Of a DNA stretch of 64,000 bases, positions 31,539-43,138 are shown in pieces; position 1 is the stretch's first letter, and each line of letters opens with the position of its first letter. The translations under genes were made by a program, and so were the position numbers. Under the pieces are notes generated by a model. It ran no database searches, was not told where the DNA came from, and saw only the letters and a program-made list of their open reading frames with translations. The DNA lies in assembly GCA_036365515.1 (NCBI GenBank), contig CM070874.1, positions 19,478,209-19,542,208 on the forward strand, given 5' to 3'. The DNA comes from Torymus aiolomorphi. Lineage: Eukaryota; Arthropoda; Insecta; Hymenoptera; Torymidae.

Positions 31539-34500
31539 ATGCTCAAAGTATACATAGACAACAAAAATCGTGGATCATCGATATTTCATCGTGCATTCAA
31601 TAACCTACAAAACACAATAAACTTTCTACATCTGAAAAATTAACTACTAGAAGACAAAGCTCAACATTGCAAGTAATAAAACAGCTTAATCATATCAATC
31701 AACAACAAAAATAATCATCAGATAAGTATTAAATGTCTAAATATTTATTTCAAATTTTTTAAATTCGTCGAGAAAAGAACATCGACTCTTTGTGTTGATT
31801 TCAAAAAATTTTTTTCAGATTTACATAACAAGAAGAATGATCTGTATTTATACTTTATTGTACAAAACAAGGAAACATCATTAGTTAAATTTATATTTTT
31901 TTAATTAAATTGGCTAAGATGAAAAGACTACACAAGAACTAGAAGGACAGAAGTTTTTTAAACAAAAAAAATAAATAAATTATCAGATCTGATATAAGTC
32001 CAATTATTAAAACTTGGAAATAGTGAGTTGTAAGTTACAATTTTAGAGTGTTCCTTGACTAATTCTAAGACACTTTTGTTCCTGTGAACTTTTTGCTAAA
32101 GTCCATAGTTTTCGAAAAAAAAAAATTGATGAAGTTTAAAACAAAAAAAATTTTGTTTCAGCCGCCATTTTGTAAAAATGCGATTGTTTAACATTAATAT
32201 AAAAATTTCCTATGAAACATCAACTGCCATGATCACCTCTGATCATAATTATAAGGGGATACCTTTGCGTTATCATTGCGAAAATAAAATCCAGAAAAAA
32301 TTTTTTCGAAAATTTTCACGTTTTTTACGTTTAAATCGGCCATATTTTTTTTTCTTGAGGTTAAATCGTAATTTTGATGACGGATTCTGAAAGAGCGCGA
32401 AATTTCACATCGGAATATATGAAAGCAGAATTTTTCCAAAGCAGATAACATAAGAAATAATCACGTTGAAAACTTACTTGAAATTTGGGCGTTTGTGGCG
32501 TTAATGGGTTAATTGACTATCGGTAATTGATTACACAACTTTCGTTTGTTTGATTTACAATGAACAATTTGAATGTACTTATATAATATTATATAATTGA
32601 AATAATTTTTGCCCACACGGACGTACAGTGCGTAGGTTCTATAAAGTTTTGTAGGAGTACGGGAGCTATTCCGCCTCTTGGGCGTTAAGTAGTACTTTAT
32701 GCCCGCTGGTTGAATATGTTTGAGTAGGTACGAAAAGTTGTATTATGTCAGTCAAGTTAAATTATGGGTACTTGACTAAAATAAATTGATTTCAGTACTT
32801 TATTGTGTTTAATTTGAATGAAATAATTATTGAAAGATGAAAAAATTTGAATACATTTCTGAGAACAGTCATATAGTAGTTTCCAAGAGTGGTTTGCATT
32901 ACTTGACTATCGATAATTGATTTCACAACTTCGTTTACTTACTTACGTATAATTTGTTCAGTATACAATGACTCAAAGAAGTAAAAGATTTTCACTGGTA
33001 TTTATTTGATTTCTTTTACAAAATCATAAATATTATTATTTTATAAATAGATATTATACAGAAAATACGTCTATACTTGCCTTATTTTACACTTTCGTAG
33101 AAAGTTTTATGTTAAAAATATTATTATTTGTACAGTCATGAAAAAAATTATTACCATTTGTAAAGAGTGCTTATTGAATAGATGAGACTAGAAGAATTAA
33201 AAGGACTAGACAAATTGTGTTGTAAGAACGTATTTAAAAAATTATCTTTTAAAAAACGTGTTGATTGTTTAAAAAAAATATTTAAGCTCTCATTAAAGTT
33301 TTTGGTAGTCAGATTAGGTAGACGGATGTTAAGAGAGAGGGCGAGGAAGAGGGGAAGGGATGAGGGAAGGTGGCGAGGGGCAGAGGGGAGGGAGAGAGAG
33401 AGAGAGAGTGAGAGAGAGAGATTCTCAATTCTTGGAATTGTTGAAATTATCACTTGCTACACATCTTATAAAATTAAAAGCAAAAATTTATAAACTAAGA
33501 ATCATTGTGAGAAAAAAATCTTTCTCGATATTCTTTTATAGTAGATATAACTTCTTGAAATTATTATTGATTGAAACTACATAAATTAATATCCCACACA
33601 TAGTCTTGTAAATTAAAATCACAACAAATTTATGAACTAACAATCACTAAGAATAAAAGCTTTCTTGAGATTCTTGTATGGGTATAACTTTTTGATATAA
33701 AATACTTGAGCATGATGTACTTATAAAATAAAATATGAGAAAATCTTACATCCTTACTATTTCCGGGTTTTAATAATGCTAGTTTACCTTTAGAAATCAT
33801 AGGGCCAGTAAAGCATCGATAATTAAAAGACCTAAAGTAAAACGAGGCTCTGCTAGAGAATTATCTGCAACAGTATTTCTTTTTGTTTTTACTACAGGAG
33901 ATTACGTTTTTTTACAGACTTGAACATAATCTTTTGGTGGCCTCAATGGATAATAATGATTGATTCACACCGTCACATGTTCAACTCATATCAAAACAAC
34001 CAACTTAAACTACAAACAATTAAAGTTATCTATGAAAATAACATACAGTCTAAACAGTTTGCTAATATGCATGCGCGTTGTTTTCTCAAAATAATGAACC
34101 ATCACTTAATGTATTAAAATACTTGATAATTCATTCTTTGATGCATTGACATGCAATGAACTTCATCAATTTTGAGTTTGTTTGTTTTTATGTTAATATC
34201 TTCTATTATGTTAATATAGTTGTAATTCTTGTATAGATATAACTTTTTGATATTATTATCTGAATCTTGTGTAGAAAAATATTTACTGATGACTCCTCTG
34301 AATCATTTTGATGTCTATTACACAAATATCCATAGCAGTGTTTTGTAAATGTCGCAAACATGTGTTATACTGCATATTTTTATCGTACTGCATAGTCCAT
34401 TTGAAATTCAAAATTTCCTTGTAAAAAAAAGCTGTCAAGATGTTCACTGATATTATTACTTACTGAGTATTTTTTATTAACATAAAAGTCCACAAATTTA

Positions 34501-34860
34501 CTTCACTGGATAACGTCATAGTTTTATGTAACAAAAACAAGTTATTTCACAAATAACTAAAATTTTCATTGTTTATTAACATTTGCTCACATACAATATG
34601 AACTCATTGCTGGAATTCTTGTTGTATTGATTCCGAATCCACATAGATTATTTAATGTTTTAATAAATTTATGCTCTGTATCAAGTATTACTCTAAGTAA
34701 AAAACAAAGATGAACTGAACTATATTCCGTTGACAGAAATGCTTACAGATTTACTTCACTCGACACAAGACTTTGCAATAAAGAAAGCTTTGCAAAAAAA
34801 ATTCATATTATCATCCCACATTATCTAATCCCACATAAGAAAGTGATAGCAAATTGATAG
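31539..34860. other. AT-rich interior of the TTAA element, degenerate repeats, no gene
   Basis: GGCGTTAATGGGTTAA at 32497-32512 is an internal copy of the element's left terminus plus TTAA, inverted, so 30022-32508 may itself have been a smaller TTAA element. TTGACTATCGGTAATTGATT (32513) recurs at about 32903, a ~390-bp direct repeat. 33430-33740 contains a ~150-bp degenerate direct repeat (ATATAACTT..TTGA). A GA-rich run lies at 33340-33420. Confidence 0.4.
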
Positions 34861-35469
34861 TTTTTATTACTCAAAAATGAAGTTAAAGTGTAAAAAACAC
34901 AAATTTTTTTTTTTTTTTTTTGAGCTTATTGTAAATAAACTAAGCCGTAAATAGAAAAAATGATAACAGAATTTTTGTTTTATTTCCTTTTTTAAAGATT
35001 ATTTCCCTCAAAAACTATCGACTTTCAGAAAAAATTGCAATCAATAAAAGGTGCTTATAATTAATTTATCAAAGAATGCATTAGAATTTTTTCAGAATTT
35101 TTCTTGAATTTTTTTAAATTTATGAAAAATTCGAGTGTAAAAATTTTCAAAATTGTCTCCAAAAATTCTGCAAAAATTCTATTGTATTCTTTGATGAATT
35201 CTAAGCACTTTTTGTAATTATCATTTTTTTTCGAAAATCTTATAGTTTTTTAGTTAAAGCGTCGTTTAGAAAATTATCGTTTCGGACGCCATTTTGGATC
35301 GTTCAGGTGACAAAATTAAGTTTCCAAGGACAGTTTCTTGAAGTTTGGACAACCTCTCCACCAACTAAATTGGTTTCAAGATGATTGCATAACGGACAGT
35401 TGATATAAAATCCAATAAATAAATTTTTTTGTGTTTTTTACACTTAAACATTATTTTGAGTAATAAAAA
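34861..35469. mobile_element. 609-bp terminal-repeat element
   Basis: TTTTTATTACTCAAAAATGA and GTGTAAAAAACACAAATTTT at the left are mirrored by AAATTTTTTTGTGTTTTTTA and TTTTGAGTAATAAAAA at the right. The interior is AT-rich and non-coding. Confidence 0.6.
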
Positions 35470-36330
35470 TTTTTTTCTCTAATTTTAGGATTCGCAGCTA
35501 CTAACTTCGTCGAAAATGTTCCCGACCACACTAACACTCATTACGTACTACTTTGATTCGACTTGGAGAATAATGAGAGAGTTGACTGACTCGTTTTGCT
35601 GGTCGAAGGACAAGAGAGCGATAGTCTTCGGCTTTGCGACGCTCACCCTTCCCTCGAGTTCTCCCCTTTTGAGCAGCTCCGAAAATGATTGGCTCTGGCA
35701 CCCGCTCTGATGCACATCTTGTCCATATTACATGACTCGCATGTAATTGGAGTCATGATAGGTTCACGGGAGATCATGCGCAAAACCTATATGACAATGC
35801 GCAACGCACTTCGGCCCGGTTGCCACTATTCGTGCCCCCCGTCTATCTCTCACTCTCGTCTATGCCTATACGCTACACGCTGGCAGGCTGCTATTATCTC
35901 TCTCCCTCCCACTCTATCATCCGCGCCGCGGCCCGTACTCGTATAGGTACTGTACGCGCTGTCCGGCTGCGACTCTCTCACTCATACTCACCGCACTATC
36001 AGCGCGCCCCTCTCTCTCCTCAGCGCACGCGCTGATAGCTGCACGTAGCCTACACTATCGTCGGTCGGCTGCTCGTCTGTTCTCTCTCTCTCTCTCTCTC
36101 CACACTGCTCTCGCGACTGCGCTCCGGGTTGCGCGACTCTCCCTTGCGCCTGATCCCCCTCCTCGACCCTCGCTGTTCACCCTGCGTTCTCTTGATCCGG
36201 TAGTATAGTGTATATGTGTGTGTGTATCTGGCTGATCGTTCTCGATGCTGGCAATAACAACAAGACAGCGCTCATGAAACAAGTGCTCGTGTTCTGCCGG
36301 GGCCGAGCAAGCAGCTAAATGTGACTCTGT
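35470..36330. other. GC-richer interior of the TTAA element
   Basis: 35700-36330 is GC-rich with (CT)n at 36080-36100 and a GTGTGTGTGT run at about 36211. Frames exist on both strands without motifs. No gene seen. Confidence 0.4.
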
Positions 36331-36397
36331 CACAATCCCATCTAGAGGGCTCGAAGAAGTGGTGAAAAAAGTATCCCTGTGGACGTTAATTGGTTAA

Positions 36398-37600
36398 AGT
36401 CATACTGATCTAATTTTCCTATCCATCTAGCAAATTGACCATCTAGATTCTTGAAAAAAAGAAGCCATGTCAATGCAGAATGATCAGTACGAATAGAGAA
36501 AGGCTTTCCATATAAATAATAGTGGAAGTTTTGGACTGAATCTACTACTGCTGATAATTCACTGCGACTAACACAGTAATTTCTCTCAGCTTTAATCAGA
36601 ACACGGCTGTAATAGCCCATGACTTTTTCTATTCCCTCTTGAATCTGTGACAAAACCGCTCCTATTCTATGATCAGAAGCATCTGTATCCAAAATGAAAG
36701 GTACATCGGTACGAGGAAAAGCTAGAATGCGTAGAGTTGACTGTCCAATCGAATTTAGCTTTCTTTTCAGTTAATCGATAAAGAGGTTTAACAATAGAAG
36801 AAAATCCCCTAATGAAGCGTCTATAGTAAGAACATAGACTTACGAAACTTTTCACCTATTTCTTACATGAACGAATCGGCCAAGTAATTATAGCCTCTAT
36901 CTTCTTAGGATCCGTCTTTTTTCCTGTTTCTGAGACAATGTGTCCTAGGTACTCAACCTCGCGTTGAAAGAAAATGCATTTTTTCCTATTCAGCTTCAAA
37001 TTGGCATTTCAGATTCTTACAAAAATCGTTCGCATATTATCTAACATCTCATCGAACGATTTAGCCATAACCATAACATCATCTAAATAAATTAAACAGA
37101 TATTATTTAGTAGATATCGGAGTATTTTCTCCATCAATCGTTCAAGAGTAGCTGGAGAATCACATAGTCGAAAAGCCATAACGACGAAATGCGACAAACC
37201 ATTACCAATTGAAAAAGCTGTCTTTTCTCTATCTTCTGGGCGAATCTTAACTTGCCAATACCCTTTAAAGATCTTAAGTTGAGAACCAAGACTTACCAGA
37301 TAATTTATCTAGAGTTCGGTCAATCCTAGGTAATGGATATGAATCTTTAATAGTCCTGTCATTTAGTTTTCGGAAATCTACGCAAAATCTCCAAGTGCCA
37401 TCCTTTTTCTTTTTTAATACTACTGGAGAACCCCAAGAACTAGAAGATTCTTCAATAACCCCTTGCTTTTGCATGTCATTAATCATCTGATTAATTTCTG
37501 TTTTTAAATGAAAAGGAAGAGGACGAACCGGTTGTTTAATAGGACGAGGATAACTAACTTCAATTTTGTGCTCAACGAGATTACACTTCCCTGCAATATC
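36398..37600 (-). pseudogene. Gypsy reverse transcriptase and RNase H
   Basis: Minus-strand landmarks: [20 protein letters not shown] and [12 protein letters not shown] (about 37460-37360), LSGKSWFST, a frame break, then CLIYLDDVMVMAKSFDEML with the YLDD active site intact (about 37100), RRFIRGFSSIVKPLYRLTEK (about 36815-36760), and RNase H with MDTDASDHRIGAV, CVSRSELSAVV and IRTDHSALTWLLF (36692-36400). Several frameshifts and stops separate the segments. The last RNase H residues continue on the far side of the insertion at 30013. Confidence 0.75.
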
Positions 37601-37827
37601 ATCATCTTCGAAAATATCCTGGAAATTGACTAAAACCTGGGCAAATTTCTCTTTCTGCGACGAATCCTAATTTCGGGAGTTATCTTCGAAAACATCTTTC
37701 AACAAATCTGGTAATTCCTTAGCCCACTCCGTAATTCTACAACATTTCTGTTCGTTAGTATTACTGTCAATTGTGCTTGAGGTGTTTTGGAAGATTTTGT
37801 TTATTGACTCTGTAATTCCAGTTTTAC

Positions 37828-38235
37828 TCAAGAAATCACACCTATGTATACAATCGTCAGCAATATCTGCAAAAAAACGATCATCTGAACTAAATGTTGG
37901 CCTAAATCAATTTGGACAACTGTTTTAAATTTGACAGGAACATCTTCATCAGTGGGATATTTCAGATTTGGTCCATCAAGGGGAATCCGATGACAGCGTG
38001 GCTCAATAAATTTAGAATTTAAAATAGTCATATCTGAATCTGAATCTATTTTCAAAATCCATGATTTCTTATCTACACTGCCATCAAACTCGAAAGTCTT
38101 TAAATTTCGAAGAACCCTATAAATACGTGTGTTCGAACGAACAGGTTCAACAGTATCGTCCTTAGGAGCTTTTTCATTGAATTTCAAACTCGCTCCTGAA
38201 AGTTTAACACGATTTAGTTTTCCTGATCTGGACAT
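37828..38235 (-). pseudogene. Gypsy protease region with altered active site
   Basis: The frame contains KTFEFDGSVDKKSWILKIDS and DSDMTILNSKFIE. Retroviral-type aspartic proteases need D-(S/T)-G at this point; here the third position reads Asp, so the enzyme would be inactive. The N-terminal part is basic and follows the gag end. Confidence 0.6.
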
Positions 38236-38636
38236 CGAGAGCGTGCGTGCCCTTTCTTATGAAAGCTCCAGCACTGAAGATTTTTTAACCATTCTTGATG
38301 ATTGAATAGGTGATCCTGTTTCTCAACGACTTTACCAGTAATTTGAGTCTCTCCCGAAGAATTTTAGGTGTTTTGAGAACCTTTGGTATTCTATTGTGAA
38401 ATTGAGTTCCTATTCTGCTTCTTAACAACTTTTACTTCTAAAGCTCACGCAAGAGCAACCTTAAGAGAGGTTATGCTCTCTAATTGAAGAGTTCCCCAAA
38501 CTTCCGTATTGTAAATACCGATAATAAATTGAGAACAAGCTATCTTATCTTGTACCTTCAATGAACATTCAGGATATGCTAACGTTGCTAACTTTTCTAC
38601 ACCAGCTGCTAATGTAGGAAGATCCTCTTCCGGCTT

Positions 38637-39761
38637 TTACCGTCTATTTTGGAATAAAGAGTAACTATTTGATCCTAAATGTTCACCAAAATGTGCCTCT
38701 ATCTTTTCTAACAGGGTCTTCAAATCGAAAGTCTCAGAGTCCTTAAAGCTACTCAAAACCCTTTTCGCCTTACTATGCAAAGAAGCAGCTATAACTATCA
38801 TCTTTTTGTTATCATTCCAATTGTTAGATCTTGCAATTAAATTGAACTGATACAAATACTCAGACAGAGGAGATGTACCATTATAAATATCAGGTTTTAG
38901 GTTATAACCAAACCCTAAATCGACTGGTGTAACCGAATGTTCAACAAGTGATCCCGTGTTTCCAAATGAACTATCACCTAACCCAATTAGCTGTGTATTT
39001 CTGTTACTTGTGTAAACCACGTTTGTTGTTGGTGTTGTTTGTGTGTTAGAATGTGGGGTTGTACTCATCTGGTTTAATTTTTGACGACGCTGAGCAAGTT
39101 CTTCTTGGAGACTCTTTAGAGAGTCGCTCTGCCCATAGCTCATCGATGGTACGCTGACGCTCGATCACTTCAGTGTCGTGTACCCGTAGCTCCGCCGCGA
39201 GGTGTTTTTTCTCGGAGCTGCAATGTTGTAGTGTCGCTTCAAGCTGCTGACGTCGTTGATGCTCAACTTTACGATCAGCTTCCAACTTTTCGAGTCGTTG
39301 TTGGAAAATCTCCATTTGAGTCCTAGCCTCATTAAGTTCCAAGAGCGTTTCATGAAGAAGAGTAGGTTGAAGAACACCCACCGTCGGTGACCATCGATGA
39401 GTCATCGCATAATGCGTGCATCAGTTACCGAGCGTGCATCAGTCGTCGAGCACGAGTCACCAGCCATCAAGCGCGAGTCGTCAGGCAAACTTAAATCGAC
39501 AAGAACCGGATCAGAAATTGCAGAGTTAGGAGTATCTGTTTGATGTTGGCTTAAATTTTTAGCGGCAGCAGCAACGGTCTCGGCATCGGTGGTGTTGGCC
39601 GCAGCAGTTTCGGCAGCAGCAACTTCGGTGGTAGCAGCTTCGGTAGCAGCCTGTGCTCTGGTGCTCGTCTGGAAAGGTACACGCGTCAGTTTTGTTGACT
39701 TCCTAAATCCCTCTATTTTGTCTTCAAAATACCGAACGAACCCACAAAATGTTACACTCAC
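38637..39761 (-). pseudogene. Gypsy gag in three overlapping frames
   Basis: 39761-39402 is an Ala/Thr-rich low-complexity stretch (EVAAAETAAANTTDAETVAA). 39405-39046 is a strong coiled coil (ARTQMEIFQQRLEKLEADRK…). 39143-38637 holds the capsid-like part (KPDIYNGTSPLSEYLYQFNL, MIVIAASLHSKAKRVLSSF, LLEKIEAHFGEHLGSNSYSL). The frame continues with stops to about 38400. The overlaps mark frameshifts. Confidence 0.65.
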
Positions 39762-39956
39762 ACATACACACAGAATACCTATTTATAAAGAATAAGAATG
39801 TAATTTATTCTAGATCATAAACACGAAAATTTAAACGTGTTATCAACATGCTCTCGAATCAACTAGACTGAAAAACTAAATCGAGTCGAGAACATCGAAC
39901 TAATCGCTTAGCAACGCTTTCGTTCTTCTCATGTTCGATGATAGACTAATACATAA
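39749..39956 (-). mobile_element. Gypsy 5' LTR
   Basis: Matches 27834-28053. It is followed on the minus strand (below 39749) by TTTTGTGGGTTCGTTCGG, whose TGGGTTCG is a candidate primer-binding site. It lies only a few bases from the BEL LTR end (TGTTAGATAG at about 39957). Confidence 0.7.
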
Positions 39957-40310
39957 TTGTTAGATAGACAGTAGGATTGGATCGTGGAGTAGACGGTTCT
40001 TAAATGAAGTACTTTTCGAATGGAGATTTAATGTATTTTATTTGCGGGGTACGTCGTGCCTCTTGGCGTACAGTTGAGTTGCTGCTCTCTCTCTTGGCCG
40101 TCGCGCTAAAACTGACACCGGCGTAAGATGTGCCGTCGGCGTGCCTTGGTAGTTGGAGGGGGCGAGAAGAGAGACGCGTGGCGAGTGCTGATCGGTGCGG
40201 CACTCGCGCGCGCTTGTAGTATATGTAGCCGGAGAAGGAGAACGCTCTCGGCGTCGTACACTCGGACGCTGAATCTCGAACAATCCGCCAACCTTCGACA
40301 AACTGACGAA
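39957..40310 (-). mobile_element. BEL/Pao 3' LTR, approximate
   Basis: Follows the integrase stop. GC-rich, with CGCAAATAAAATAC (poly-A signal-like) near 40035, and ends CCTACTGTCTATCTAACA on the minus strand. The LTR start was not pinned down. Frames on both strands across it (85-230 codons) are not genes. Confidence 0.45.
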
Positions 40311-40315
40311 CGGTC

Positions 40316-41262
40316 TCAGTCCTTGGGTTGGAGGCGGACGACCATGGCGATGGGACGTCGAAGTGTAGAGGTGGCCGTGCGAAGCTCGACGACACGGGTG
40401 AGGCCATCACTCTCTGGATGGATGACTGTGATGCGTGCGATGGGCCATTTGGATGCATGCGTGAGCTCGTTGCGAACGAGAACGAGTTCGCCCACGGTGA
40501 CTGAGGGTTGCGGCTGTCTCCACTTCATACGTGAATGCAGAGCCGTCAAATACTCTGTGGACCACCTGGCCCAGAAATGTTGCGTCATCTGGCTGATTAA
40601 AAGCCAGCGTTTTCCTGGAGGCAAATTGACGCCGGTGAGGTCTTCTTCACGCACTAAAAATGACGAACGCCGTATAAGAAAATGTGACGATGAAAGGAAA
40701 TCAACATCAGACGGATCATCAGTGAGAGGAGTTAAAGGTCTCGAATTTAGGCAGGCTTCAATTCGGCACATGAGGGTAGCGAGTTCGGGAAAGGTGAGAA
40801 CTTGTTCTCCAATGACTCGGCGCATATGATGCTTTGCCGATTTAACTGCGGCTTCACAAATGCCACCAAAATGAGGCGCACCGGGAGGATTGAAGATCCA
40901 AGAAGTTCCTTCTTGAGCGAGAGAGCTAACAACATGAGATGAGAAAGACGACGCAGCATCGACCATTTCTCTTAACTGAACGTCAGCACCTACGAAGTTT
41001 GTTCCCTGATCTGAGTATAATTCCCTACAATGACCTCTACGAGATGTAAATCGATGAAAGGCAGCGTAAACACTTCACTCGTGTAGTCTTCGACTACCTC
41101 GATGTGTACGGCTCTAGTAGCCAAACAGACAAAGATCGCAATATATCCTTTCATTGTACCCTTTCCTCGAGTTAGTAAGACGAACGTTGATAGGACCGGC
41201 GTAATCAACACCAGCACGTTCGAACGGTGAAGAGGGGTGCACTCGGGCCTTGGGCAATTCAC
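40316..41262 (-). pseudogene. BEL/Pao integrase
   Basis: The first frame (41262-40990) has GTMKGYIAIFVCLATRAVHI and EVVEDYTSEVF, from the catalytic-core start. The second (40966-40316, 216 codons) has PPGAPHFGGICEAAVKSAKH with the catalytic Glu region, IEACLNSRPLTPLTDDPSD, QHFWARWSTEYL and the conserved C-terminal strand (LTRVVELRTATSTLRRPIA). The C-terminal half is intact. A short frame break lies at about 40980. Confidence 0.75.
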
Positions 41263-42179
41263 CCATTAGTTGAGAGGGTACTCGAGCGGCGTGACGTGTG
41301 CAAGTAATGCATGCTCTGATGACTTTCTTAACAGCTGATCGTCCTCTGACTATCCAAAACTGACGTTGAAGAGTAGCAAGTGTTAGCTGAACGCCACCAT
41401 GAAGAGTGTGATTATGAGCATCTCTTATTAATAGGGCCGTAAAATGACAATCAGCAGGAAGGATGAGGGGATGCTTAGTATCTTATTCGAGAAGAGAATG
41501 TGGGAGTCGACCGCCTACCCTGAGCAAATGATTTTGAATCAAGGGGTTTAGTGATGACAGAGGACTTTTAGACGAAAGTTTACCTGTTCTAGCTAATTGT
41601 TGAAGCTCAGACTTAAAATAAGCTGTCTGAATTAAGTAGATCAAACAAAAGTTGCTGTTTGTAATCTCACTAGCGCTGATCTCCTTTAAACTCGGAGAGT
41701 CGTGGCATAGTAGGGATTGACAAACAGAGAGAAAACTAACGCCTGAATTTCAAGACGTCGTACGCGCTACTTTCGAGCAGATTCTAGTAATGAATCTGAA
41801 GCAGTACGATGCCATTTATAACAATTTATCAAGTGAGGAGTACTTATTAATAAGACTCCAAATTTCTGGAGTATTCTCAACAGAATTTGGTGTGCCCTTA
41901 CTAGCCACTAGATTGTAACTAGATTGAAGATTCAGACTGGTTACCGAGAAATTTAGTTGGGTCTATCAGAGAGCCATGCGGGACCTTTCCACCAGAGACT
42001 ATGCGAGGCTAATTTTGAAGGCTCGATACCCCTTGATATGACGTCAGCGGGGTTATCGCTAGATCGCACGTGATGTCAAAAAGCATCGAGAAGCAGTCAG
42101 AATCTCTGAGCATCTCTTAGCTACAAACACGCCCCATCTAGATAGGTGGTCTTTGAGCCAAAAGAGCACATCCGCAGAG
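41263..42179 (-). pseudogene. BEL/Pao region between RNase H and integrase core, decayed
   Basis: No long frame. It lies between two well-recognised BEL domains and should hold RNase H and the integrase zinc region. Sequence character fits, but motifs were not individually resolved. Confidence 0.4.
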
Positions 42180-42581
42180 TCAGACCATAGGTGAATACTC
42201 TAAACCTTTAATTGGAGCAACTCTCATTTTTGCCACTTGAAGTGAGACTAAAACACTTTGGTTTTGAATTAAGGGTAGATATATGACTGCACCATATGCA
42301 AATTTGGATGCATCTGCGAATCCATGAACTTCAATAAGTTCGCAATGTGGTGTGTATCCACTCCGACGAGGGATCTTGATGTGACTAATAAAATGAAGAT
42401 CTTGTAACCATGTTTGCCAACGATTAGAAACATCGAGAGGAAGCTGTTCATCCCAACTAACTTTAAGAAACCACAAAGATTGCATAATGATCTTAGCGGT
42501 AATCACTATAGGGGCCAGCCACCCCATAGGGTCAAAGAGCCTAGCTATTCTTGAAAGGACAGACGGTTTCGTAAATGGCAA
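42180..42581 (-). pseudogene. BEL/Pao RT-RNase H connection
   Basis: SVLSRIARLFDPMGWLAPIV is the hallmark BEL/Pao block after RT, followed by VHGFADASKFAYGAVIYL (RNase H start, with FADAS). Confidence 0.7.
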
Positions 42582-42596
42582 TTTGATCGGGACGTC

Positions 42597-42905
42597 TTAG
42601 ATGTGAAAGCTGAAATAGTCTGTGTTAGGTTGCCAATCTATCCCTAAAATTGGTACAGATGTTTCTGAGGCAAATAATGTAATAGAATCTGCAGCAAGCA
42701 TACTTGAGGGTAAACACGAGAGTACTTCAGCGTTATTTGAAGTCCACTTGCGAAGATTGAGCTGACCTTGTTTAAAGAGTTGAATCAACTCATCCTGTTT
42801 AAGCAAGGCTTCTTCTAACGAATGTGCACCAGAAAGTACATTATCTGAGTACATTTCTGATCAAACAGCTTCAGCTGCGATCGGGTACGTTTTGCCATAG
42901 TCGTC
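42597..42905 (-). pseudogene. BEL/Pao RT, palm part after the MITE
   Basis: MYSDNVLSGAHSLEEALLKQ occupies the place of the RT YxDD box; here it reads Y-S-D-N, one acidic residue short. Then QLNLRKWTSNNAEVL and VPILGIDW. Confidence 0.65.
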
Positions 42906-42913
42906 GGTAAGTT

Positions 42914-43138
42914 ATGGGTCTGAAGTTTGCATCGTTGGAATGCAACGAAATAATTTGTTATGATTGCTTAAAGTTGTTAAACAATGGAAATTTTATCTAA
43001 ACCATTGTTTTAAAGCTATTTTATACTATAAAACCCTAAATCTACACGCAAAATTAATATTATTTAGTATAAACGTGAAATAAAATGGATTATTCTTTTT
43101 ATTTCGTTGCACTCCAACATTGCAAACTTCAGACCCAT
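42914..43138. mobile_element. 225-bp MITE with 8-bp target duplication
   Basis: GGTAAGTT stands at 42906-42913 and again at 43139-43146. The ends ATGGGTCTGAAGTTTGCA and TGCAAACTTCAGACCCAT are perfect inverted repeats, extending to GTTGGAATGCAACGAAATAA with one or two mismatches. The 8-bp duplication fits hAT, P or Merlin-type elements. Confidence 0.85.

Larger units (their letters stand above)
30022..36393. mobile_element. 6.4-kb TTAA-duplicating element inserted in Gypsy pol
   Basis: Flanked by TTAA at 30018-30021 and 36394-36397. The left end (CCCATTAACGCCCACGGAG… then CTTTTTTCACCACTTCTTC) and the complement of the right end (CCAATTAACGTCCACAGGG… then the same 19-mer) are inverted over ~57 bp. 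The Gypsy reading frames on either side meet in phase at the TTAA, which confirms a clean insertion between RNase H and integrase. No transposase gene is visible, so the element is non-autonomous. It contains U4 and other repeats. The TTAA target suggests the piggyBac superfamily; Kolobok also uses TTAA. Confidence 0.8.
27834..39956 (-). mobile_element. Gypsy-type LTR retrotransposon, split by a 6.4-kb TTAA insertion
   Basis: Minus-strand order from high to low coordinate: 5' LTR, gag, protease, RT, RNase H, [insertion 30022-36393], integrase, 3' UTR, polypurine tract, 3' LTR. Without the insertion the element is ~5.7 kb, a normal Gypsy length. RT, RNase H and integrase motifs are well preserved apart from a few stops and frameshifts. 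Flanks at the two ends (TATAT side and TAATT side) do not form an obvious target duplication. Confidence 0.8.

Noticed and set aside
35516..36333. Frames in the GC-rich interior of the TTAA element, considered as a transposase
   Set aside because: Too short, on both strands, and without catalytic or zinc-finger motifs.
39957..40829. Long plus-strand frame at 40128-40829 (233 codons)
   Set aside because: Antisense to the BEL/Pao integrase C-terminal frame and LTR; no independent motif.
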